Origin: Chromobotia macracanthus
Lineage: Eukaryota; Chordata; Actinopteri; Cypriniformes; Botiidae
Direction of reading: 5' to 3'
Length of the DNA stretch: 64,000 nt
NCBI GenBank assembly: GCA_036877525.1
Contig: JAZGTH010000015.1
Location: 4,295,001-4,359,000 of the forward strand
Position numbers and translations under genes: made by a program. The notes beneath the pieces were generated by a model. That model searched no databases. It saw nothing but the letters and a program-made list of their open reading frames with translations, and was not told the DNA's origin. This document shows, piece after piece, positions 50,451-63,434 of the stretch. How positions within the stretch are numbered: the first letter of the stretch is position 1; each line of letters begins with the position of its first letter.

Positions 50451-51140
50451 TTCAATCGAGTTGATACGCGACCACGGGGTACATCCACCGGGACGATCCT
50501 CCGTTCCGTGCGCAAAATAGTCCTTAGAAATAAAAGTGACCGTCAGCTTTCCCCGCACATCCCACTTCGCTTTCAAGACGCGAGCCTACACGCGAACCGA
50601 GCGAGCATGAATCGCCCCTCATCTGTCCAAACAACAGCACGGAGCCACGGCGATCTGCCTTCTCATCTCAAGCCGATGGTGCTCGGATATGCGGATCCCC
50701 AAAACAGCTTGAAAAGTCCGCGATAGACTTTCGAGCGTCGAATGCAACAACGATGCGTCGCGAACATTCCTGACGCGCGCCGGCGCTACATTGTATCGCC
50801 CGCTCGATACATTTGTAACACTCGCGTTCGGTCCGTTTCTTTCTCTTTCCGCTCTGTTCTTCTCCCCTCTGTGTGTGTGAGTGTCTCTCTCTCTTTCTCT
50901 CTCTCTCTCGCTCGCTCTGTCCCCATTAAATTATTAGTTACATTGACTCATCCCTCCCCTCGCCTCGCCGCCTGCCGCTTTTTCTCATTTCTGCGGGCGA
51001 ATGAACCTCCGAAACGACGCGATCGACGGCGGATCTCCGGTCCCCCCGTGTCGGCCGATGTCCTGAAGGAGGACGCGCGAAAATAAAGTAAAAGTGCCGG
51101 CGGAAAACGGGGGAGAGAGCGGCGATGGTGCTGGTGGATT
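50370..51140. promoter_or_regulatory. CpG-rich promoter-like block
   Basis: This stretch is much richer in CpG than its surroundings, with many CGCG, GCGC and TCGCGA-type sequences and a CT-rich microsatellite at about 50880-50920. It lies just upstream of the start-codon exon of satb1 and is flanked on both sides by AT-rich DNA. It is probably the main CpG island promoter of satb1, and may also drive an antisense transcript on the plus strand. Confidence 0.55.
50879..50920. repeat. (CT)n tract in the CpG-rich promoter block
   Basis: CTCTCTCTTTCTCTCTCTCT-type sequence inside the candidate promoter. On the minus strand it is a GA tract, of the kind often found in vertebrate core promoters. 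Confidence 0.85.
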
Positions 51141-51207
51141 TCCGCCTGTGAGCGCGCAGGAATTTTTAATCAGCTTGATTAGAGTGAGGCGGTTCTGCAT
51201 TTATTAT

Positions 51208-51258
51208 TGAATAATAATAATAATAATAATAATAATGATGATGATGATAATAATAGCA
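51208..51258. repeat. (AAT)n(ATG)n microsatellite
   Basis: AATAATAATAATAATAAT followed by GATGATGATGATAATAAT at the upstream edge of the CpG-rich block. Confidence 0.95.
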
Positions 51259-51737
51259 CACGCATCGATATACACGCCTGTACACACGCAGCACGCACAT
51301 GCGTTGAGAAAAACGCGCCGCGTTGTTGCTAGAATAAAACGGGGGGTTTGTTTCGCATATCGGAGCTGATGTTTTCCTTTGCACAGAACAAAATAAAAGC
51401 AATAAGCGTCCGCATGCCAATGAAATGCGATGCTGGGTGTGCGTTACGCATTTTGCACGACAGTAGTTAGGAAATAAATGCTTTTTGCGTCGCATGCTGT
51501 GCATTTTGATCCCTATGGACCGCACGTAGATTTTAATGATGAGTAGATCATCACATTCGGTATGAAACACACGCAGCGTTACATTCCTGATCGTATACAT
51601 CGTATCGATGAGTCTTATGACATCATAACAGGTTTACGACACGGATGCGTTTTTGCAAAAAGTTGCGAAAAGCATCAGGAGTCGAAGAAATGTTCTTATA
51701 GCAAAAGGACGCGCCATCTGTCAGCGATGTTGGTGCA

Positions 51738-51738
51738 C

Positions 51739-51770
<32 letters not shown>
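51738..51770. repeat. (CA)n microsatellite
   Basis: A CA run of about 30 bp. Confidence 0.9.
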
Positions 51771-51772
<2 letters not shown>

Positions 51773-53249
51773 ATTGACAGCAAGCGTGCAATTCAGCCCA
51801 AGCAGATAAAATGTCATTTCGGTAAATATGACCCAAGAAAAATAAAGGCTAATAAACGGTATTCATATGGCACCATTTAAAAACCATGTTTGCTATTTAT
51901 TTACATAATAAGAATATTTAGAGCAAACTGGTAAAAAAGTGCAATTGCGCAGTTCTGTAAACATTACTTTTGTTGGTGTAACCCACATATGTTACAGTCA
52001 TACTGACCGTTTTCAAGAAATCAAATAAGTGTGTAAGTTTGTACAGTTAATTTTATCCTCAAACAAAAATGTGCTTTAAAATGATGTATCGTAGAAAAGC
52101 AAAACATCTGTTTACAGCGATAGAAAATATTGTGGATGTCCTTGTTGCATCACCATAAAGATGACCGTCATACAGAATAATAAGTAAAGGTCAAAGGTTA
52201 TCACCCATGATGGGTAAAACCCTAAAAAAGGCTTTTAAACCCGGCCCACTGTCCTCCCACTGTACTGGACATCCTGCAAAAGGTTAACTAACATTTTAGA
52301 GAAAAAACAGTTAACCGAATGACCGGTTACCTAATAAAACAATTTACAGTGAACATACAGTAGATGTTACATGTTATTTCTCTTACTGTATGTGATTATA
52401 AGTGAGATTTAAAAAGGCACATATCACTTACTCAATAAAACAAATCTTGTGGCTGATCTAAAGGTAACCAAGTGCATGTCCATGCCAGCATCAACCATTA
52501 TAATGACTAATAGCCCCAATAATTAATGACAGTGAAGTCAGTTAAAGGTTTTGTTTTTTAATAGCAGGGTGTGTAACATGTATCGACATGAAATTGAAGA
52601 TAATAAAGCTATACAAATCAGCAAAGGTGGTGAACTAGAAAACAAGTATCACTGTATCGAAAATGAGCAAAACAGGAAATGTAAGTGGGGGACGATGTCA
52701 AAACAAATGGATGAGTCTTTCAAGGGCCTAGTGACTACATTACATACTGTAGTAGTTCATAAGTGTAACATTACAGTTATGTTGAAGTTTTTTTTAAAGT
52801 CGTTCATCTTTTGCCCTGCTGAATGCTACATATCAAGTCATCTGTGTTGTGTGTACGTAAGCGCTACACACGTTTCCGGTGCTGATGCGGACTTGCACAA
52901 AGGTTGCTAGCTGTCTTGAGATGTTAGTGCTTTCACAACACAGTGGGTGGTGCAGAAAGTACATTGTAGATCTTAAATTAGGACAAAATTAACATGACCA
53001 GCTTTATATTATTGATAGAAACCTGCCCTATACCTTCAAAAATGACATTTGTTGCTGTAAACTAATGTAATCATGTTGATTTAGTCATTAAATAATATTT
53101 CTGGCTTTATATTTTTAACCATATTTTCATATTTCAATTCATTTGACCTTTACATCAATTCATTTGTGATTTATTTTGCGCACTCCAAATCTATCAATGG
53201 AGATTTAAATACGTAGTTCTTTGTGACTTAAATTTCTTTAAGGTTTATA

Positions 53250-53330
53250 ATTTCTGTGTTCCCTGGAAATCGAACCCATGTTACCGATGCTAGCAGCATG
53301 CTCTAACACAGTAGCCGAACGTGCAGCTAA
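53250..53330 (-). mobile_element. tRNA-derived SINE fragment
   Basis: Minus strand: ATGGGTTCGATTTCCAGGGA gives a B box, preceded by a decayed A-box region (GTTAGAGCATGCTGC). The same family as the copy at 54.2 kb. Confidence 0.6.
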
Positions 53331-54179
53331 GGGAGGCTGCAATGTTGATTTCAACATCAAAAACATCACAAACACATTGTGCAGCTATAGCGATCCCCCT
53401 TTTCTCTTCGGCCTGAAACGGAAACACTGGGCAACCGCAGCGTTAAGCGAAGCGTGGCCGCCATGTTGCCGTGCTGTGGCAGCAATCTCCCCTGCACTCG
53501 TACAAGAGCATCACACAATTTTTGCTGGCCCTGCCAGGAGGGTCCTGCCTGCTGCCAACAGGTGCAGACACTGCCAAGAGCCCTGGCACACACACACACA
53601 CCGCCCAACAGCACCAACTCTAGAAGGACATGCAGCTCCACAGAGCAGAAATGATTTGATCAACTGTGGTTATAATTCAGCTCTCACCTATTTAAAGAAG
53701 GATAAACACAAGAGTTTAAAAGGCCAGTATTTCCAGCAGGCTCAAGGGAATAAATAATGAATGCTTCTATACTGTTGCAAAGAAAATGTAAAATTAGATG
53801 ATTATAAACAAACAAACACACACACACACACCAATGCAACAAGATAAGTAAAGGCACATAATTATTCAGTAAAAATGTGAAGAACTACTTCTGCCTGACC
53901 AGCCTGAAAACTAACATAATATGTAATGATGTCAAATTGATTCAAACATATTCATTTTAAAAAATGAATTTAGATATTTAGGTTACATAACACAAACATT
54001 TTATAGTTTATGAAACTATTTATATAGGAAAGTATTTAATCTAAGACTGGTTATCTAAAGCTATTTTCCCACAACTAGCTGGTCATATTTAAATCACATT
54101 ATTTATTGTCTTGGTACAAAAAATATACAAAAAGGGACATTTCTTTATGATGCTTTAAGATTTGTTTATAATTACATTC

Positions 54180-54335
54180 ACATTTATACATTAGGCAGAC
54201 AAAGTGTTCAAAGTTCAGACAGCGCATTTAAGTAATACATTTTATCAGTATGTGTGTTCCCTGGGAATCGAACCCTCCACCTTTGCGTTGCTAACACAGT
54301 GCTCTACCACTTGAGCTTAACCAAAAAACCAACAC
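54180..54335 (-). mobile_element. tRNA-derived SINE
   Basis: Read on the minus strand: AGCTCAAGTGGTAGAGCACT (A box) and GGAGGGTTCGATTCCCAGGG (B box), then a tail with TTTGAACACTTTGTCTGCC. It is better preserved than its neighbour at 53.3 kb. Confidence 0.8.
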
Positions 54336-55399
54336 AATGTAATTTCAAATGTAATTTATTGACTATGTTTGCTTACATTAAAAAAATGCTTTTAACAACA
54401 ACCGAGAAAGGCATCAAAACTTTCATATTGTCCTATAGATGCAGGATTGTTATTGTTCTTGTCTGATTATATCCTATTTGCCCTGGATCAGCAGTAGACT
54501 ACAGGTAAGTGAACATCCAAACTTAGAAACCTAGACGGATAGACAAGCACAATGTTCCTCGTTTTAGCAGCACCGGAGGCCGTTTATCACTCGACACATT
54601 TCAACAGCCCCATTTTGAAGGCTTGCACGCGTAGGTGGTGTATAGCCCGTGTGCTTGCCACTTCCGCAATGTTAAATGTGCATTAACAAGATTATTTGAG
54701 GTAGTGTTATAAATCAGAGCCAAGAGCATCTCGGCAGTTTGATAACATGAACAGCATGGGGCAAAATCATCAGTGCCCACCACATACTGATGAGAAGGAA
54801 CCAATCAATGCGCAGGCAAATGGGCACTATACAAACCTATTAAAACGTGAAGATGACTGTGTTCAAAACAAAGATTTCCTGGAAATGTGAAAACGTGGAG
54901 CTCATTATAGTCTCTAAATATTGGTTGGTGACACATTTGAGACAGAACAAAAAAAGCTACGGTGTTTTTTTAGTTGAGTATTTATAAGTCACATTGTGTG
55001 CTAAATAAAAGCTAACAGCAGTATTTTTGTTACAGATATTTTATATTGTATTATGTATTGCTTAGGGGCGACCAAACGGGGCCAGGGTCAAAGTCTTCAT
55101 GACTTTATCTGCGGACAATTTATTTAATTGTAAAACCACACGGAGTGTCAGAAATAGAGAAGCCTTGTGAACAGTCATTTCTCTCTAGTGTACGCTGTGT
55201 CGTGTGTCTGTAGCGTACAGTGTAAAACTCCCTCTGTGGCTTCATGTGAACACGAGCCAGATTATGTGTGAGTTTTTCAAATCACTGTATGTCTGTGACA
55301 GCATCTGTGTTTGTGTGATGTTTTGAGCGAGACGAATTCTGAAGTTCGTCCACTGTGGTGCTGGTGACTAAACTGAATGACACGTAAAGAGATCACGCT

Positions 55400-55690
55400 C
55401 GTTTTAGATTCCCAAAGGAATGCCTATTAATTATTAAAAAACAATTATACCCTCTCTGAGCACAAGAGAGAATCTTTATCGGCTCGTCATTTGTTTATTT
55501 CTGGCTTTTATCGAATTATAAAACAAATCCGTCATCTAACAATCAAGGAAGATCAGTTTCAAGGCCCTGGAAATTACTTTTGTGTCACTGGAGCAGGGCC
55601 GCGTGATCACATGATCAAATAATTAGCTCTCTAATTTCTGCCTCGTGGATTGTGGTGCATCAACAATTAATAGAGTTAAAGCAACAGAGA
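55400..55690. promoter_or_regulatory. candidate upstream enhancer
   Basis: It includes CCTATTAATTATTA, CGTGATCACATGATC, AAATAATTAGCTC and CAACAATTAATAG in a repeat-free stretch about 7 kb upstream of the ATG exon. Confidence 0.3.
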
Positions 55691-56054
55691 GAGAAAACTC
55701 ACTGTGTAGCTGTTTGTCCAAGCTCACGAGCCCACACAGAATCTAAAGGCAAACTGCAGAACTTTTAGCAGAACCAAGATGTCCATTGTTCACAAAGTTC
55801 TTTGCATTTCTCGCCCCCTGCGTGTTTGTTTCCTCAACATTGTGGCTAATCTGATGCTTGCTGATAACACTACTCTGTTTAAATGCACAAAATCAGTGCA
55901 GGAAATGCAATCTGTAGAATCCGTCTGCACCTGATCACAAGCGAGTATACGTTTTTGTTTGTAAGATCAGACAGACGACTGAAGACGCTGGGTTGTGGTA
56001 AAGGTCATGCTGAAAGGTATACAAGATGGTTAGCATGTCAAATGATGGCAATGT

Positions 56055-56155
56055 TTACTATAGCTCAACTGGAAAAACACAGCACTGGCAATGACGAGGT
56101 CACGGGTTCGATTTTTAGGTAAAGTTGATAAAATACTCCAAAGTGTATGCCAAGT
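56055..56155 (+). mobile_element. decayed tRNA-derived SINE
   Basis: The sequence TATAGCTCAACTGGAAAAAC (A box) and GGTCACGGGTTCGATTTTTAG (B box) is followed by a weak tail. An old copy. Confidence 0.55.
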
Positions 56156-57859
56156 AAATAACTATAAACATAAAACGCTCAAGCGAACTGAAGGCCTCAT
56201 GTCAAAAGACAAAATTTGCAGCTTTTTATCAACACACCTCTTTTGCTTCTTTTTAATTTTTTTGTTTCTCTATGCATGCATGTGCGCGCACAACAAATCA
56301 AAAGCAACAAATGAAAGCCCTAGTTTCTTTTCAGTCTGCAACACTGCAAAGGAAAGATTTGTATAGTGTTGACGGCGAGTTAATCTGCGTCCCTTCAAAT
56401 CTCTACGAGTGTGTGTGCATCCACAGTAAAACAGTATCTTCTTTAATTGTTTCTTCGGAGTATGTGGGTGGGTATTAAAACCCTGATCTTTTGCAGTATG
56501 TGCTTTCCTCTGATACACACTGCATTCTTTGTGTCGCTTTACCAGAACAAAGGATTCGAGAAAACCTACACAGATCGGATAACGACAAGCATAGAAATAC
56601 TAGACAATGACACAAGATCAAAACATATGGAGTGTCTAAATTTAGGTTATACGAAATTTAAAAAGGTTTAAGGTAGCTGCAAGTGTGTATTTCAAATTCT
56701 ATTAGTAATGGTGCTGCACGGAATGATAATTTTGCTCTTCCGATTTTACACAAATGTCATTTAGCCAGAGCATGACAAAATTGACATGACGCACTTCTGA
56801 CACTTTGTCTTCTGAAAAGATCCAGCGACGATTCTTAAAATGAGATAAAAGGAGGCGAATGAAAAGAGCTCGCGCGCTTCAGGAATTAAACACAGGAGGA
56901 GATGCGGATTTTCACACGACTATCAAATCGTTCAGACATGCTGATATATGCAAATCATCTTTAAAAAGTTTGCAAATGTTGCTAAATTATTCTTAAGGTT
57001 TGATTCTATAGGAAATGCATCTATGGTGGTTTTAGCATGTATGTAATCATCTGCCTCATTTACATGTTTGACTCGGAGCCCAAGCTCACACGTACAATCC
57101 TAATATTATTTTCTCCTTTCTTCTTTCTTTCCCGAACTGGTTTGAGCTTGTCATCAAAAGTCTCTGATTCATTGTTACCTTTCCTAACTATTAGAAATTA
57201 TAGCAGTTCTTTCCCAACAGGGTGGAATCTCCAAACAGCCACATATTAAAAAAACGAGACAGACCTCTTATTTGCTGGCGACAGACTAATAAATACATAT
57301 GCTGGCAGCTAAACAGGTATTTACCTTGCTCAAACCACAAGTATAATTCTTCTGCTTGCTGAGCTGTTATTTTATCCTGCTGTTCATTATCATGGAGGTA
57401 AAGACAATTAATGGTTTTACCCTGGATATCACTTTTGACTTCACTACATATATGAGGCACCCAGACCAACCAAGAAGTTCACAATCTCTCATTCAGTCTC
57501 ACATCCTACTGGGAGGTGAGGAATTCCAGCCATCCAAAGTCTTCTTGCGGTTCTGTTCTATTTAGGCAATGGAAATATAAATGGGTGTGTACCTCGATTG
57601 CTTTCACTTATAACATGACAAATCATGCAAGACGGTGTGGAAATAATTCTTCAAGGACAAGTTGCTTTGATTATGCTCTCAGGTGCATTTTCCCCCCGCG
57701 CTGAAAATAACTGATGCATCGTGCCAGATAATTGGTCTCCGAGGGTCAGGAGGGCGAACGCTCTGCGTTTTCTCCCTGACAATGATGCTGCTTGGGTCAC
57801 CACTACTGCATGTGTGCATCAATGCTAGGAAGAGTGATCCAGAATTAACACTATTTTCA

Positions 57860-58182
57860 CAGCGAACAATTTTGGGTTGTAAAAATGTTTCCGTAATGTT
57901 TCCATTAAGTAACAAAAACATTCAAAACGTTATTTTAATAGTTTAAGGTACATCCAGTTTTTTAGACGTTGAATTAACATTATTGCTTGGTTCTAAGAAT
58001 GTCATTCAAGCTTTATTTGTAATTCTATAATTTTTTTAAAACATTCCGCTAAATACTTACATTTTTACATTACATTACAAAAATGTTCTACTAACATTAC
58101 TGCAAGAATGTTTTTGGATAACTTTACAGAAAACTTTTAGAGAACATTAGTCAACATTCTGAGAATATTCGCTGTTAGCTGG
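57860..58182 (+). mobile_element. AACGTT-family MITE-like element
   Basis: It starts CAGCGAACAATTTTGGGTTG and ends GAATATTCGCTGTTAGCTGG, about 320 bp, in the region upstream of satb1. Confidence 0.8.
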
Positions 58183-60229
58183 TTTAACACCGAGCCTCTT
58201 TGACTTTTGAATCTTTGGCTCTCATCAGCAGTGGTCTGACAAATTGGAGGCCAATTAGGCAGGAATGCAATACCGCGGTATGGCGTGAGGGGTTGAAGAA
58301 TATCACCTTGTGTCTTAGACTGTACTGAGCGACTAACCCTGACTTCCTGTTGTTATTTGCAGCTCAAGGATGTGCAACACGTTTAGTTTAGGGCCCTTAC
58401 TAGCATTAACGCATGTCCTGCCACCCCAGGAATTTCTCAGAGAATGCTTTAAAAATGTGTTTGCATCTGAGATAGAAAACAGTGCCACTGAGCAGAGATT
58501 TGGGACACAGATATCTATAGCGGTAATGAATCAGACAGCTCAGTTATCATACCTGAGAGTGGTTCAACAACAACCAGGCATGGAAATGAGGTTAAATCAT
58601 GCCAATAAAAATGGTTAACTTTCAAGTCGAGATCAAGGGGACCCACACGGTTTCACGTTAGCAAACTGTATGTTTCAATGTGACACCCTCGAGAGGCGGG
58701 TAAAAATGAAACAAGGGGAGAAAAACCTTCATAATAGCAGCTGACTTTGATGTCGAACAGCACTTACAAGAAGAAAACTGACACTGGCAGGAAAACTCTC
58801 AAGCTCTATTCTGAGAAACACTGACCAGATCAACCACACTAATTCTACCCCAGATAAATAGATGGCTTGAAAGTAATCTCAAGAATAACAACCTCAATTT
58901 TACCACATTGACCTGTTAATAACAGATCAGATTATTCTGCAGTGCAGTGCAAAGCAATTGAAAAGTGTCAGTTAAACGAATAACATTTCAGACATTTCTC
59001 CTCAGTTTAATTCTATACAGTCAACATAATCACTGACTTTATTGGATTTTAACGCATTCATTGCACATGCATATATTTTTGCATTATACACATCTTGTAT
59101 TTCACAGCATCAGCTGCAGTGCAATAGTGACGTTTGTACAAATATAACTTGTGGGCCGCACAATAACCACGAGTAGCTGTAAGGCATGATGTAGACAAGA
59201 TAAAGGTGAACGTCTTTCACGAAATCATGCATTTTCATTCTCTTTAGCTTGCTGCTCCTTATCAATGTACATAACTATAGTATAATCACAATACATTTCA
59301 TTGAAATCCCCTTATAGAGCACATTCTATTGCAATGTATTCACACCCTATAGAATCCCCAATTCATTGCATTAGCTATACACACAAATTAATTTATTCTG
59401 TTCATTTAAATTGTCATTTGGAAATCATCAGAATCCATCTCAGTAGTAAGCAATTATGTTTAGGGGCCGAACAATGATCTCCTTGTATCTAAAATGCTTA
59501 TGCTTTCCTCAAAAGAAAAAATATTGGCAGTCATTTATATACTTTGTGATGAATGTTAAGCATATTCACATTTAGAATGCAGACAGAATGCATTCAAACA
59601 AAGATTTCACTATGAATTTTAGACACTCTGGCTAACGTGCAATTATTGGACATGTTAAGTGACATGCATTTAATGATGACATTTTACTTTTGTTCATTAA
59701 TGTTGCCTTATTTACTCATTTCAGATTCTTGTCCTTCAAACATTATTGCTCATTAAAGTGTGTCTGCCTCTTAATTCCCTGAAGTCAGATTTTCCTTGTT
59801 TCTTTATATTTGCATGTAAATGCATTTCTTTAAAACACTTCTTTCCCGTGTGCACAAGTGTAAACGTCGTGGTTTACACGGGGTCCTGGCCATCAGATTG
59901 CGTTATAAAAGCTCATCTGCTCTTATAATCTGGAAATGTACAGTTATACACTCCACCAGCTCTCAGAAGAGAAACCGTTACGATGCTTTTTAGCATGCAA
60001 GACACCATCAATTTACTTTTGTCAAATAGATCAAATGCTAAAATTAAAGACTGAACCCTATATAAATATGTCTGAAACATATACGTTTTAAAAAAAAAAC
60101 TGGCACCTGAAAGTATGCGTGCACAGTTTTTTCCCCCCCCTTTCGCGTTATTAATTCTTTATCATGCAAACTATTGATAAGAGAGGCCAACAAATACATC
60201 TGACTGGTCGTTAAAAATACAGCAGCTTT

Positions 60230-60740
60230 GCGTGTGGACCAGATGTTCCTGCGCTCGAACGTGACGCGCTCGAAGACATCAGTGAAATAAAGGGAGAAGC
60301 AAACGGAACAATACCTTAGAGAAGTTAGCAGTCTCCAGGAAACCTCTCGATTTCCATCCAGAAGTTCACAAGGCTCGTCTAACTTCGTCCCTACCTCGAG
60401 AGATCCAAAGGCGGAGAGCGTCCACGGGCACCGATCGCTGATGGAGATGCCTGTCACTGTGCGTAAACGCTGAAGTTGGGAGCTAGCGGACTGTACGCAA
60501 CGTGGGCTGCGGTGCGGGATAGAGGCGCTATAGGAGGAGGAGATGAAGGAGGAGGGTTCGAGCTGTGTGAGAGGGGTGTCAGGTAAACGAACCGCCCCTC
60601 CCCGTTTCCATAAGACATTCTGCCAGCTGTGGCGCAGCGCGTCTTCTTGCCCCACTTTGATTTTTTGGAGCGGCGCGTCTCCATGCGCGGCTCTCCGGGG
60701 ACTCATCCACTCTCGCGCTCAGCCATTCTCATATTTACAC
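60230..60740 (-). promoter_or_regulatory. candidate distal alternative first exon of satb1
   Basis: This is a second GC- and CpG-rich island in AT-rich DNA, about 12 kb upstream of the ATG exon. On the minus strand a TAAATATG lies near 60738-60731 and a donor-like CTAAG/GTATTG at 60315/60314, which would define an exon of about 390 nt. A long open frame starts at 60706. If it were spliced to the exon at 48707 it would be in frame with the satb1 ATG, but the TGA at 48706-48704 closes it. So it could only be an upstream ORF. The promoter role is inferred from composition and signals. Confidence 0.35.
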
Positions 60741-60759
60741 ACCACATGTTAAAATGTCA

Positions 60760-62780
60760 GAAATATGGACTGTACAAAATTATTTAAAACTCTGCCATCC
60801 ACAGCCACCCGTGTGTTTACACTTCCAGTCGTTTTATTTCGTGTGAAGTGCGATTTCACACGCATTTACAGCTCTGACACTGAAGCTCATCTAAATACAG
60901 AGTCTGACGGTTTCTTATTTTTAATGCATATTTACCAATTCAATGAACAATCCATTTGGTTTTTTTTTTTTAAGTTCGTAATCTATTGATATGTGAGTTT
61001 AATTACAATTGAATGGATTTGTATAAAGACACTGGATCCTGAAAGAGGAAACGTCTCAAAAAGTTTGCCACGATGCGCATTTGCAGACACTCGCGTCTTC
61101 ATAATGCATCCATATTGTTTAGGCACATTCTAGATTTGTATTACATTTAATTAAAATACGTAATAAATTTACTTTGCTTCTTCACATCGGAGGCATGATA
61201 TTTTTGACGGCTTACAGTTGACTTGATTTTTATACAGAATAAAAAAAGCTCACTGATTTCAGGGCATGCCGGTGTTTTGATTTATGGCTTTGCTGTAGAT
61301 TTTTGTGATGTTTTTTTTATATTTATCCATTCACTAAGCAACAAATTATAATAATAAACTGCAATTTATAGCACAATTTCGAGACGTAATACACTCGTCT
61401 TCTCGCTTAAATTGATGGCTTATTATTTAGTTTATTCTTAATTACATTTTGCACCAGTCTGTTTAACTCTACCTTCAGTAGACATTGATTTAAAACCCGA
61501 CCAAACTCTCCAACACCTGTTTACGTATCACGAAAACCATAAACAGCGGACACATCGATTTTATTTTTCTGACAATACGGAAAAGGCCAGTAAGTAACCC
61601 ATGCGCGTTTTTACGCACAGGTTACTGTCACATAAGATGAGGCTCATTTCTTTCACACATGAGTCAATCGAGCCAGGTTCAAGAGATGCACAGTGACTCT
61701 GCTAGAAAGGTTTTCCCGGTAGTTCACATGTCTGTAGTTCATCTAACATTTATTCCACAATAAAGGCGCATCGCCATAAAGATTTGCATGCAATGCATAC
61801 TTCATTTCCTAACTTCGAAGCAAGGAAAATAAGTGCAAGCTACCTATACGGTTGCCATGATAAAGTTTTGATTTGTAAATCTGTCTGAAACATATCGGGT
61901 CGTAAATCAGAAGGCCGGCGTTTCAAACGGATCCAAATCCGGAGCGCAAACATTCACACTCACCAATAAGACGCATTAATTTAACCGAATGCATCTTAAT
62001 CGCGATGCAATATGCTTATTCATTTCTGTATCGGAAACTTGTACTGTTATGCATAGAAACTGTACCGGGAGGACTAGGTGGATGAATGCGCTGCACTTAT
62101 CCGACCTTTAAAGAGCGCAGCCGGCCAGAGATCACCTGTTGCAACAGTACGAGGTCAAGGCTGTTTGCGCAATGGTTTGTGGTGGTTAAACTTTCATATG
62201 AACGGAAGAGAGGCAGCTTTAAGTGTTGTGTTTACCTTTACATCACGGAAACAAACTTTCTGTACGTTTCCAAATGCACTGACACCTCGGTTTTCATAAC
62301 TAGGCCACCATTTACATAAACAGAGAATATCGTTCACTTGGCGTCGTGACGACACAGTTAATAGCGGCGATCAAACGCAATGCATTCCTATTAAAAACAA
62401 TCTTTAAAATCGACGACGTCTGAATAACTATGTGACATTTTAGACGAATATTAAAGCAATAACATCCGATCGTTAGAGCCGTTTCTTGTCACCAATACAT
62501 TGCAACTGTTTCTCAGAAAACTCGCCCAGATAGTGACTTCGGGACTCCACAAAAGCCAAAATGGTTTCATTTATCAGTGGCATTCATAATTTTCAATGTC
62601 TCTGTATGAATCATAGTCACACAGCAGTTTCAGGGCAGTAATCTCGTGTGGGAGAGGCACACACAGAGCGAATAGGGAAAAGTCCTCGAGTCTGACATGA
62701 AAATGTGAAATTCAAGATGTGCAATGAATATTGAAGACTGCAGGGCAGCCTGGATCACAGTTATCAGGGAACGGATGAAG
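60760..62780. other. AT-rich region between the distal CpG blocks
   Basis: No gene, strong repeat or ORF with family resemblance was seen. CpG dinucleotides remain fairly frequent from about 61550 to 62480, so the CpG-enriched promoter zone may extend loosely across it. Confidence 0.4.
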
Positions 62781-62789
62781 GACGGAGGA

Positions 62790-63250
62790 CGAAACTTTAG
62801 TGCGCAACTTCCCCGAGTGGCCACAAGAGGGAGCCCGTCGCGCTCCGGCGGGGGAGACTGAACCTTGTGAACCGCAGGGCTGCCCCCTTTTCTGGCCAGT
62901 GATGAGCTTTGATTCGGATTTACGCTTTAATATGAATCCAAATAATACATTATATTACATACGAAAGCGGAGCGTCATTGACGTCATGGACTCTTGACAG
63001 TCCATGACGTCACAGACCCAGGCAGCGTCAGGTGTATGACGCGGTCCCACGTAAAAACTTATTCAGTCAGGGATCGTGCGACCTAAAACAAAACACGGGA
63101 AGCCTTAGAGATCGTCAGGCAAAGTGATTGTTGGTGAATTTTATGGATAATGCGATTTCAGGAGCGTTTACCTGTTACGATCCGCTCCTTCAGACTTCGT
63201 TTGTGATCGGGAAACTTCTGCTGACGCGCACGCACAGGATTGTGGGATTT
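62790..63250. promoter_or_regulatory. third CpG-containing block with CRE palindrome; possible upstream promoter
   Basis: A CpG-enriched region contains two TGACGTCA sites in a perfect inverted repeat (62979-63012) plus partial CRE-like sites (GCGTCA, TGACGCGG). A minus-strand donor-like AACAG/GTAAAC lies at 63172/63171. It could be a far-upstream first exon of satb1 or the promoter of a divergent or antisense transcript. Neither direction can be chosen from the sequence. Confidence 0.35.
62979..63012. promoter_or_regulatory. perfect inverted repeat of two CRE sites
   Basis: Both 14-bp arms are exact reverse complements: TGACGTCATGGACT at 62979-62992 and AGTCCATGACGTCA at 62999-63012, separated by CTTGAC. 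Each arm holds a full consensus cAMP-response element (TGACGTCA), the site bound by CREB/ATF bZIP dimers. Confidence 0.8.
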
Positions 63251-63434
63251 GTTTTGTTGCGTCATTGTTTTTATTACAGTATGCTTTGTTAAGTAAAAAA
63301 TTACTTATAAAAGTACTGATTCTTGCAGATGACCCTTCTCTTTATAGTTACATTTTTTGTTTCGGATCAAAGGTTTTATTTTTAATGAATCTGTTTGAAG
63401 GGTATTACATTTTGGTAAAAGATTTCAAAGACAT

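Larger units (their letters stand above)
51270..60200. other. upstream flank or long first intron without a recognisable gene
   Basis: About 9 kb between the proximal and distal CpG blocks. It holds three SINEs, one AACGTT element and regulatory-like AT-rich stretches. The longest open frame (53278-53757, plus strand) has a CA repeat and a SINE edge in it and no protein-like composition. If the distal first exon is real, this is intronic DNA. Confidence 0.6.

Noticed and set aside
51166..51600. 144-codon open frame on the minus strand with poly-Tyr/His
   Set aside because: The Tyr and His runs are translations of the AAT/ATG microsatellite. Not a gene.
53278..53757. 159-codon open frame on the plus strand
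   Set aside because: It starts in a SINE fragment and runs through a CA repeat. The composition is not protein-like, no family is recognised, and no splice context supports it.
60044..60706. 220-codon open frame on the minus strand
   Set aside because: Its first half lies in a CpG-rich block, where stop codons are scarce by composition, and the second half in plain AT-rich DNA. No domain is recognised. Kept only as a possible upstream ORF of a first exon.
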